From: an uncultured Clostridia bacterium
Lineage (GTDB): Bacteria; Bacillota; Clostridia; CAKSNL01; HGM11501
Length of the DNA: 64,000 nucleotides
Assembly (NCBI GenBank): GCA_934476235.1
Contig: CAKSNL010000008.1
Coordinates: 1 to 64,000 of the forward strand
Reading direction: 5' to 3'
Shown: positions 7,047-13,465 of the stretch, piece by piece
How positions within the stretch are numbered: position 1 is the stretch's first letter
Layout of the letters: the number at the start of each line of letters is the position of its first letter
Program-made: the position numbers and the translations under genes
The notes under the pieces: generated by a model
What the model saw: the letters and a program-made list of their open reading frames with translations, nothing else
Databases searched by the model: none
What the model was told of the DNA's origin: nothing

Positions 7047-7880
7047 ATGTTTATCACGGAAGAAAAAATAAAAAAATTCAAAAACGACCTTATTAAACGC
7101 GAAAAGGAGAGGGCAACCGCGGAAAAATACGCCCGCGACGTGCGGCTCTTTGCAGAGTACCTTTCCGGGAGAAAGGTGACAAAGGAACTTGCGGTCGGCT
7201 ACAAAGAGCGCATGAAGGCGACCCGCGCACCGGCGAGCGTGAACGCTGCGGTTGCGGGGCTTAACTCATTTTTCGCATTTTGCGGTCGGCACGATTTAAA
7301 GCTAAAAAGCCTTAAATTTTCCCGGAGCAGCTTTGCGGATAAGGAGCGGGAGATGACGGCGGGGGAGTACAACCGCCTTTTGTCCGCCGCGAAGGAAAAG
7401 AGCGAGCGGCTATATCTCCTCATGCAGGCGGCATGCTCCTGCGGACTGCGCGTGTCCGAGATTCGCTTTATCACGTGCGAGGCGCTGATGCTCCGGCGCG
7501 CGACGGTCGCACTAAAGGGCAGAGTCCGCACGGTGCTGCTCCCGGGCAAGCTCTGCAAAATGCTGATTAAGTATGCCCAAAAGAACAAAATAAAAAGCGG
7601 ACCCGTGTTCATCACAAGAACAGGGAAACCGCTTGACAGGTTCTATATCTGGCGCTCCATGAAGGCTCTTTGCAAAAAGGCGAATGTGTCCGAAAAGAAG
7701 GTGTTCCCGCACAACCTCAGGCACTTGTTCGCGCGGACGTACTACAAGGTGCATAAGGATCTATTGCGCCTTTCGGAGCTTTTGGGTCACGTCAGCATGA
7801 ACACCACCCGCATTTACACCGCGGAGTCTTCCGATATTCACCGCACCCGAATCGAAATGCTCGGCTTTTTGCGGGAATAA
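7047..7880 (+). CDS. Tyrosine recombinase/integrase (XerC/D-like)
   Basis: The 277-residue protein has an N-terminal SAM-like core-binding domain (about 10-80) and a C-terminal catalytic domain. All six catalytic positions can be read: Arg135 in 'CGLRVSE', Lys157 in 'ALKGR', His222 and Arg225 in 'PHNLRH', His248 in 'LLGHVS', and the nucleophile Tyr257 in 'TRIYT'. It cuts and rejoins DNA through a 3'-phosphotyrosine. RBS GGGGTGAG precedes ATG 7047. Base composition matches the GC-rich host rather than the island. It has no excisionase or phage genes beside it, so it may be a resident orphan recombinase, or the integrase of a mostly lost element. It is not the dedicated XerC/D gene by context. 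Confidence 0.85.
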   Translation: MFITEEKIKKFKNDLIKREKERATAEKYARDVRLFAEYLSGRKVTKELAVGYKERMKATRAPASVNAAVAGLNSFFAFCGRHDLKLKSLKFSRSSFADKEREMTAGEYNRLLSAAKEKSERLYLLMQAACSCGLRVSEIRFITCEALMLRRATVALKGRVRTVLLPGKLCKMLIKYAQKNKIKSGPVFITRTGKPLDRFYIWRSMKALCKKANVSEKKVFPHNLRHLFARTYYKVHKDLLRLSELLGHVSMNTTRIYTAESSDIHRTRIEMLGFLRE

Positions 7881-8022
7881 AGAAAAAAGCCACATAATAT
7901 ACATTCTGTTGTATACCATGCAGCCCTTTTCCTCGAAAAGCGAAATTGGGGTACTATTATTATACTACTTTTGGAAAAGTATGTCAATATTTATTGGCAA
8001 AAATATTTTTTTGCACGGTTTT

Positions 8023-8062
8023 AAGACCGATGATGAAAAATTGCTTTCATCGGTCTTCTTTT
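8023..8062 (+). terminator. Terminator after the integrase region
   Basis: AAGACCGATGA (8023-8033) pairs with TCATCGGTCTT (8047-8057), followed by CTTTTC. It lies about 140 bp past the integrase stop. No gene is seen in 7881-8022. Confidence 0.65.
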
Positions 8063-8111
8063 CGTGGTCTTTCAGAGTGAACGGACCCGGAATTTGCCGG
8101 TTCCTAACGAC

Positions 8112-8184
8112 CTAGTTTACGAAAAACTTGAATATTTTTCGTGAACTGGTCCGAAAAAAATCCTTGTTGATTTTTTTCCGGACC
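8112..8184 (+). other. Two tandem imperfect hairpins in a leader
   Basis: The first arm pair is 8112-8126 with 8135-8149 (one mismatch). The second is GGTCCGAAAAAAATC (8148-8162) with 8169-8184 (one bulge). They share two bases, so they compete slightly. They sit 49-120 bp before the 8233 gene and may be a transcribed leader, a terminator pair or a small palindromic insertion. Confidence 0.4.
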
Positions 8185-8232
8185 ACAGAATGTATATTCC
8201 GTGGTGAAAATTAATTTTTAGGAGGAAGAGGA

Positions 8233-9477
8233 ATGAAGAAAACAAGAGTTATTGCAATAACTTTGGCAATGGTAGTGTTGCTCAGCATGACTGTCATTAA
8301 TGTAAATGCAAAAACGGGTGATATCATAGGCTATACCAAGTATACAGATATAGCAGCATATATAAATAATTATGCCATTTTATCATTCAATGTTAATGAT
8401 AAAACATATGTAGTTGCAGAAGACCTTGCAAATTTCGGCTTCGACGTCAGATGGGATGGAGGAAGCAGGAGTCTCTATATTGAAAGAGATTCTCAGAAAA
8501 AGTATATCAAACAGTATAGTGTTCCCTATGAGACAGAACCGTCGATGGTCGGAAAAAATGCGTATCCGATTATTGAGACTGACATAAAAACGTATGTCAC
8601 CGGAATTGAAGTGAGCAGTTATAATATTGACGGCAAAACGATTGTTGATTTCGGAAGCTTGGCGGCATTCGGACCTATAATTTGGGATGGCGTTAACAGA
8701 ACCATCGAGGTACGCGTGGAAGACGGGCTTGAAATGAGATATGCTAAACAATATTTGCAGCCATTGCCCAAGACGACACTCTACAGTGCCGACGGACGAA
8801 GCATAAATGTTTATGGTTCTGAGGTTGACGACTATTTAAAGGTCGGTTGGTATAAAACGCTTGCCGAGGCACAGTCTGCAGCGTATAACATTGTTTATTA
8901 TCCGGGCACATCGATCCCGACATATGATAGTGTAACCGGTGCTGCTTTTAAAACTACAGAGCCTTATGGTAGTGGCAGAACGGCATATCACTACGAATAT
9001 TCCGAAGCAATGGTAAATGTTTATGAACAGTATCTGCAGTCCCACGGTTGGTCTGTATTTCACAGGGAGGGTGAAGCAGTTGCATATACTAAGGGAATGG
9101 AATATGTAATTATACTGAGGGCATTTCTCATGAATGAGTGCTGGGTATGTCCGTCCGATGATGGCTCAAACTATAGCAAAATTGAGTATTATCCGGATAC
9201 GCTTGTTCCGAAATATGAAAGCATTACAGGCGCAAAATTAGCAAAGACCGGAAAATTAGGCAATGGTGATATTATGTATTACTATAAATATTCGAATGCA
9301 GAGCTTATGAATTATTTGAGTTATCTGGAGGACGATGGATGGCTGTATCTGGAGGACGATGATGACGACGGGGTTTTACAATTATACTATAAGCGGGAAA
9401 ACGGTGTTGGATTTACTTTTTGGAAAGACGGTAATTTACAATATGTGATAATGATACCTATGCGCTTAAAAGATTAA
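8233..9477 (+). CDS. Secreted protein, stalk-like N-terminus plus two C-terminal modules
   Basis: RBS AGGAGG precedes ATG 8233. The 414-residue product has a classic signal peptide (KKTR, then a hydrophobic core ending near residue 27 at VNA). Residues about 35-180 contain two pieces like the copper-amine-oxidase N-terminal 'stalk' domain ('YVVAEDLANFGFDVRWDGGSR', 'IVDFGSLAAFGPIIWDGVNR'). The C-terminal half has two copies of a module starting 'YYPGTSIPTYDSVTGA' and 'YYPDTLVPKYESITGA', each of about 85-95 residues and ending in a 'GW' plus aromatic strand pattern. No lipobox, sortase motif or catalytic motif is seen. The next gene has the same module twice and lies 31 bp downstream, so the two are probably a co-expressed surface or secreted pair. 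Function unknown. Confidence 0.8.
   Translation: MKKTRVIAITLAMVVLLSMTVINVNAKTGDIIGYTKYTDIAAYINNYAILSFNVNDKTYVVAEDLANFGFDVRWDGGSRSLYIERDSQKKYIKQYSVPYETEPSMVGKNAYPIIETDIKTYVTGIEVSSYNIDGKTIVDFGSLAAFGPIIWDGVNRTIEVRVEDGLEMRYAKQYLQPLPKTTLYSADGRSINVYGSEVDDYLKVGWYKTLAEAQSAAYNIVYYPGTSIPTYDSVTGAAFKTTEPYGSGRTAYHYEYSEAMVNVYEQYLQSHGWSVFHREGEAVAYTKGMEYVIILRAFLMNECWVCPSDDGSNYSKIEYYPDTLVPKYESITGAKLAKTGKLGNGDIMYYYKYSNAELMNYLSYLEDDGWLYLEDDDDDGVLQLYYKRENGVGFTFWKDGNLQYVIMIPMRLKD
8893..9465 (+). repeat. Two coding copies of the YY-TGA module (first gene)
   Basis: Copy 1 starts near 8893 and copy 2 near 9184. The shared pattern is YY-x(4,5)-P-x-Y-x-S-(V/I)-TGA, then Y-x-Y-x-YS, then GW about 20 residues later. 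DNA identity is low, so the duplication is old. Confidence 0.75.
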
Positions 9478-9508
9478 GAAAGAATACAAAATTAAGGAGG
9501 TTTTGATT

Positions 9509-11464
9509 ATGAAAAAGATTATAGCGTTTATAATGGCGTTAACTATGGTTTTCTCTGTCGTTAACATTTATGCTTTAAGTAATCCCGGAGAAGGAGAGGA
9601 ACTTAACAGACCGAACGATTCGGCTTCAGCTCTTAAATACACAGATATAGACAGAAAATTATATACTTTTTATGAGGCTGAGAACGCGGAAATTTTTGAC
9701 GGTGCAACATCTAACGCAGATCACGAAGGCTATTTCGGCAAGGGTGCTGTTGCTCTGACTTGTTGGATCAAAAAGCCTGATGCAACCCCCGGAATTAAAT
9801 TCAATGTTAAAGCTATTGTTGAGGGTGCACAGGACATTTACATAGGTTATAATAACGGTCACGATTGGGCACAGACCGCAACACTGACTGTTAACGGGAA
9901 AAAGTCCAGACTTAACTTCCCTACAGTTGAAAAGGATGTTTGGGCATCTTACGGTATGATCAAGGTTAACGTTACTCTTAAGGCTGGCGATAACGAAGTT
10001 ATCATTCAGCTTGGCAGAGAGGACTATCCCACCAGCTTAAACATCGACTTTGTAGCGGTTATAAAGGGTGATACATGGAAAGACGAGACAAAGGCAATAA
10101 AGCTCACAATCGGAAACAAGACCATTACAAAGATTTCCGAGAACGGCGAGACGACTGTTGAGTGCGACGTTGCGCCTGTAATCAGAGAGGATCTGGGACT
10201 TACATTTATTCCTGTCAGAGGAGTGTTCGACGCTGCAGGAGCAACGATTGAGTGGAATGAAAAAACAAAATCTGTAACGGTCAAGACTGCAGAGGATATA
10301 GTTGCTGTTACAATTGATGATAAACGGGCAGAGGTTAACGGCAAAAAAGCGATGATGAACGGGGCGCCGTTTATAGAAAACGGGAGAACATTTATACCGC
10401 TTCGTTTTATTTCCGAAAATCTTGGTTATAAAGTTGATTGGGATGGAACGACACAGACAATTACGATAAATTTATCCGGATTTGAAGATATTGCTAAAGC
10501 GGAACTGAATGTAAAATATGATTCGAAGAAAGGAAAGTTTAAGTGCAGCGTGACATTGCTTGACCTTGACGGGAAATATGTTAAAAAGGATGGCGTGGCA
10601 TCAGTAGATGTTGTACGGGAAGACGGTGAAGAACTGTTTGAAAACAAATATACTGTCAAGGTTGAAAAGTATACAGATAATGCATTTATAATCAACGTCC
10701 CGGAATCAAATATCAAGTTTGGGAATTCGTCTAAAATCACATTTACTGTAAAGTTCAGCACAGGCAAAACAAAGGTAAATGCAAGTTATGTCATGAACAA
10801 GGTGCCGGTTAATAGCAATCTTGTTGGTAGTAGCGATAATGATGACAATGTCAACAACACAAATGAACCGGAGAAAGAGAAAGAAAAAGAGTACGAATAT
10901 TATCCCGGAAGCGATGCTCCAAGCTACACCAGTGTCACCGGTGCAAAATTGTTGGGAACTGAGAAATTGCCGAATACAAATATGACGGTTTATATATATA
11001 AATATTCATCAACCGAAAAAGCAATGTATGAAGGGAAAATAAAAGAATTAGGATGGAAATTCCTTAGAGAAAACAATGATATTTACAGTTACTACAAGGG
11101 TACAATGATTTTGATGCTTACTAAAAGCGGAAATGAGATTTGGGTCGTATGTGGAGATGCTAAGGATATAAACGATGAAGATGGTAGCGAAAAATATTCT
11201 TATTACAGCGGCACCAAAGCGCCGAAATATGAAGATGTTACCGGCGCGAAGCTGAAAGGTAAGAATGATTCCGGAAAAGCAGTATTGTACCGGTATAAAT
11301 ATTCTTCCAGTCAGTTTAAGGAGTATAAAAAGGCATTAAAGGAGTGCGGATGGAATTTAGAATCTGACTCTGACACGGTGTACATTTACTTGCGCAAAGG
11401 AGATGCACTTCTTATAACGATTTTTGATGATTCAGGAGAGATATGGATAAGTGTGGCAAAGTGA
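9509..11464 (+). CDS. Secreted CBM-like / copper-amine-oxidase-like protein with repeated C-terminal module
   Basis: ATG 9509 follows AAGGAGG (9494-9500). Domains in order (651 residues): signal peptide (1-24); a beta-sandwich resembling CBM6/35 sugar-binding domains from about 50 to 180 ('YTFYEAENAEIFDG', 'VNVTLKAGDNEVIIQL', 'NIDFVAV'); a copper amine oxidase-like N-terminal domain at about 190-320 ('LGLTFIPVRGVFDAAGATI', 'GRTFIPLRFISENLGYKV'); an Ig-like segment; a charged linker ('NEPEKEKEKEYE'); and two copies of the YY-G-x-P-Y-VTGA module shared with the preceding gene. The copper-amine-oxidase-like unit is a non-catalytic stalk or wall-associated domain in Clostridia. Binding of polysaccharide at the cell surface is likely but inferred. 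Confidence 0.8.
   Translation: MKKIIAFIMALTMVFSVVNIYALSNPGEGEELNRPNDSASALKYTDIDRKLYTFYEAENAEIFDGATSNADHEGYFGKGAVALTCWIKKPDATPGIKFNVKAIVEGAQDIYIGYNNGHDWAQTATLTVNGKKSRLNFPTVEKDVWASYGMIKVNVTLKAGDNEVIIQLGREDYPTSLNIDFVAVIKGDTWKDETKAIKLTIGNKTITKISENGETTVECDVAPVIREDLGLTFIPVRGVFDAAGATIEWNEKTKSVTVKTAEDIVAVTIDDKRAEVNGKKAMMNGAPFIENGRTFIPLRFISENLGYKVDWDGTTQTITINLSGFEDIAKAELNVKYDSKKGKFKCSVTLLDLDGKYVKKDGVASVDVVREDGEELFENKYTVKVEKYTDNAFIINVPESNIKFGNSSKITFTVKFSTGKTKVNASYVMNKVPVNSNLVGSSDNDDNVNNTNEPEKEKEKEYEYYPGSDAPSYTSVTGAKLLGTEKLPNTNMTVYIYKYSSTEKAMYEGKIKELGWKFLRENNDIYSYYKGTMILMLTKSGNEIWVVCGDAKDINDEDGSEKYSYYSGTKAPKYEDVTGAKLKGKNDSGKAVLYRYKYSSSQFKEYKKALKECGWNLESDSDTVYIYLRKGDALLITIFDDSGEIWISVAK
10894..11461 (+). 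repeat. Two coding copies of the YY-TGA module (second gene)
   Basis: Copies start near 10894 ('YYPGSDAPSYTSVTGAKL') and near 11199 ('YYSGTKAPKYEDVTGAKL'). They match the two modules of the preceding gene in order and spacing. Confidence 0.75.
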
Positions 11465-11524
11465 TCTAAAGATTTTTATTCATTCCTTAAATAAGTTATG
11501 ATGTAGAAAACTGTCATGAATAGC

Positions 11525-11555
11525 AAAAACCTCTGTAACTATTACAGAGGTTTTT
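11525..11555 (+). terminator. Terminator of the secreted-protein pair
   Basis: A perfect 14-bp stem (11525-11538 with 11542-11555) has a 3-nt loop and ends in five T. Confidence 0.9.
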
Positions 11556-11622
11556 ACAGAGGGTTCGGAATGTCGGGGGACGTGAATTCCCTACGGGTGC
11601 ACTCAGCGTAGTGCGTGCAAAT

Positions 11623-11650
11623 CGTAGGGGTCGCCATCCTTGGCGACCCG
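11623..11650. repeat. Short palindromic CGTAGGG module
   Basis: CGTAGGGGTCGCC faces GGCGACCCG around a short loop. The same unit recurs, in both orientations and with varied cores, at 12001-12139 and 52573-52806. The flanks carry the phrase CTACGGGTGCACTCAGCGTA, seen again near 12081-12100. Confidence 0.65.
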
Positions 11651-11679
11651 AGGGGGTGCGGAAAATATGTGGGTGCACT

Positions 11680-11965
11680 GAAAAATCCCTCAGAGTCCCG
11701 GCTACGCCGTGCCCAGCTTAAAACCGTCTTTGCGGTTTTAAGAGCGTGCGACAAAACCTTGAACGGTTTTTCGCACCTAACGGAAAAAGACTTTTGTTGT
11801 CTTTATCCGCCACGCCTTTAGCAAGGGAGCCTTTAAAAGCCCCCCCTTGCTAAAGGTAGCGAAGCGGCGCTGAGGCAATGAATGACAGTCCGGTGGACTG
11901 TCAGAACCGAGGCGTGACCGAGCCGCAGCGAGATGGAAGAGCCGAAGGCGACGGGAGGATTTTTC
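11680..11965. repeat. Dispersed ITR-bounded repeat, copy B (most complete)
   Basis: GAAAAATCCCTC (11680-11691) and GGGAGGATTTTTC (11953-11965) form the ends. Inside are a CTTAAAACCG/CGGTTTTAAG hairpin, a TGCGA...TCGCA hairpin, CACGCCTTTAGCAAGGGAG, its inverted partner CTTGCTAAAGG, and a CAGTCC-GGTGGACTG palindrome. No protein is encoded. The 286-bp length, inverted ends and intergenic sites in three places suggest a non-autonomous mobile element or BIME-like mosaic. Confidence 0.75.
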
Positions 11966-12178
11966 GGGAGAGTTGCGCAAAATATGCGGCACACCCCCCG
12001 CGGTCGATTCTGAGAATCGACCCTACGAACGCATGCGCGTAGCGGGTGCATAAAAACCGGGAGGATGTGGGCATCCTCCCCTACGGGTGCACTCAGCGTA
12101 ATGCGTGCAAAACGTAGGGGTCTTGCCCACATCGACCCGCAAAATATGCGGCAAAAACCCCTACGGGTGCACCGGTGC
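11966..12178. repeat. Array of palindromic CCCTACG modules
   Basis: Three units are readable: CGGTCGATTC..GAATCGACCCTACG (12001-12027), GGGAGGATG..CATCCTCCCCTACG (12059-12085) and CGTAGGGG..ACCCG (12113-12139). Each is a palindromic core joined to the same CCCTACG tag. No gene is seen in 11556-12228. Confidence 0.6.
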
Positions 12179-12180
12179 AC

Positions 12181-12214
12181 AAAAATAAAAGAGCGTTTCC
12201 GCTCTTTTATTTTT
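12181..12214. terminator. Bidirectional terminator
   Basis: A perfect 15-bp stem (12181-12195 with 12200-12214) has a TTTC loop. Reading right to left it terminates the 12229-13056 gene. Confidence 0.9.
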
Positions 12215-12228
12215 GCGTTATGCCGCTT

Positions 12229-13056
12229 TTATGCCTCCGATGAGCCGGTGTCTGAGCAGGAGCAGGGAGAGGTGCACTTTCGCGGGGGGAAGAATTCGTT
12301 TACGGGGAAGGCGATCTCGTCAAACAGATCGCACGGAGCGCCGGGCTCTTCGCCGGCTCTGCATGTTCCGTCCGGAACGCAGAAGGACGCGGCGGGAACG
12401 GTGAGACCGACCTCGCGCTCCAAGCGCACCATCATGAAAAGTCCGAGCGTGACATAGACCTGGCGGCTCTCCGGCGAGGAAGAGACGGGAGTTTCGAATA
12501 TCTTATGTACACATTCGGGAACAAGAGAAATATCCATCGATGACGAGCACACGTTTTCGCAAGGGGAAACGGTGAGCGTGTCGAGCACGATCGGGTCAAC
12601 GACCGAAACGACCGCGGTCGGCAGATTCGTCTTTTTCCAGGAGGCGATGTCGAAGCTGTCCTCTTTGTATTCGGAGCGGAATATCTTAGCCTCGCCCTCG
12701 GAACCGAAGAGCACCGTCTTTTTCTCGTACGCCGCGAGTCCGTCAACTCTCACGGGGCATCTTGAGCCGGTGTATGCGTTGAGCTCTATCCTGAAATAGA
12801 AGCGCATGTTCACGGTGTAGTAGCCCTTGTGGAAGTTTAAGGGTTCAACGTCCGAGTATACCCAGATGACCTCTGCCTTCTCCGCGGTGACCTTTGATGC
12901 GGAATTGATTACCGTCTGGCTTTCGGGGCTGAAGTAAACATGAAGGTTCTCGAGGCACTCTTTGGCGCGGCACGAGTCGTATATCTGGTCTGCGGTTATG
13001 CAGACATCCTCGGTACATCCGTTAACGTCCTTGGCGGATAAAATTTTATCGTCCAT
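12229..13056 (-). CDS. Conserved clostridial hypothetical protein, Cys-rich
   Basis: RBS AAGGAGG precedes the ATG at 13056. The 275-residue protein is soluble, has no signal peptide, and carries at least ten cysteines, several in a C-terminal cluster ('CTSPCSCSDTGSS'). Phrases such as 'DVNGCTEDVCITADQIYDSCR', 'EVIWVYSDVEP' and 'RQVYVTLGLFMMVRLER' match a protein family I recall as widespread in spore-forming Clostridia without an assigned function. A spore-coat or spore-envelope role would fit the cysteine content and distribution but is only a guess. It is monocistronic, with its own terminator, divergent from the T-box leader. Confidence 0.7.
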   Translation of the reverse strand: MDDKILSAKDVNGCTEDVCITADQIYDSCRAKECLENLHVYFSPESQTVINSASKVTAEKAEVIWVYSDVEPLNFHKGYYTVNMRFYFRIELNAYTGSRCPVRVDGLAAYEKKTVLFGSEGEAKIFRSEYKEDSFDIASWKKTNLPTAVVSVVDPIVLDTLTVSPCENVCSSSMDISLVPECVHKIFETPVSSSPESRQVYVTLGLFMMVRLEREVGLTVPAASFCVPDGTCRAGEEPGAPCDLFDEIAFPVNEFFPPRKCTSPCSCSDTGSSEA

Positions 13057-13139
13057 ATTAAATCCTCCTTAAAAAATATACAAAACCGGTTGTTCGGCTT
13101 ATTATATCTTATGTGAAATATAAAAATCTGTGAAAGGTA

Positions 13140-13168
13140 TTGACAAATTAATTTTAAGGTGTTATACT
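13140..13168 (+). promoter_or_regulatory. Sigma-A promoter of the T-box transcript
   Basis: TTGACA (13140-13145), a 17-bp spacer, then TATACT (13163-13168). Confidence 0.85.
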
Positions 13169-13190
13169 CTTTTTATAGCTTAATAAAAAA

Positions 13191-13437
13191 GACTGTGACG
13201 AAGACGGTCGTATTAAAAGGTTTTAAGAGAGTCCGCGGCGGGTGTGAGCGGATAGCCGGTTAGTACATGTGACCCATCGCTTCCGAGTCGGAAGGCTGAA
13301 TTTTCAAGTAAGCTTTCCCGAGTTTGCTGCGTCAGTGCATAGGGCTTGATAGAGCCTGAAGAGATGCGAAAGCATAATTTGAGTGGTACCGCGGGTTAAT
13401 TAAAGCTCGTCTCAAAGTTTTTGAGACGGGTTTTTTT
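13191..13437 (+). promoter_or_regulatory. T-box leader (tRNA-sensing riboswitch)
   Basis: The leader has the T-box signature GAGTGGTACCGCGG at 13381-13394, AGAGAG at 13226-13231 and GGTGTGAG (13241-13248) as the Stem I distal parts, a plausible Stem I base (GACT at 13191 with AGTC near 13287), and a terminator (stem 13408-13416 with 13420-13428, then seven T). Uncharged tRNA would favour the antiterminator and allow expression. The specifier triplet should lie near 13269-13277 (context GTGACCCATC), where ACC (Thr) and CCC (Pro) are both possible; I cannot decide. What follows is not an aminoacyl-tRNA synthetase or transporter but an acyl-CoA synthetase fusion, which is unusual. Confidence 0.85.
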
Positions 13438-13465
13438 ATATTCTAATTTAAGGAGGCTGTTTATT

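Noticed and set aside
11554..12180. Several short open frames in the repeat block
   Set aside because: They fall in palindromic repeats and have no coding signal.
12573..13000. Antisense frames over the Cys-rich protein gene
   Set aside because: They are shadows of a convincing gene with its own ribosome site and terminator.
13421..13465. N-terminal extension of the acyl-CoA synthetase fusion
   Set aside because: These codons lie in the T-box terminator. The ribosome site and the HTH start point to TTG 13466.
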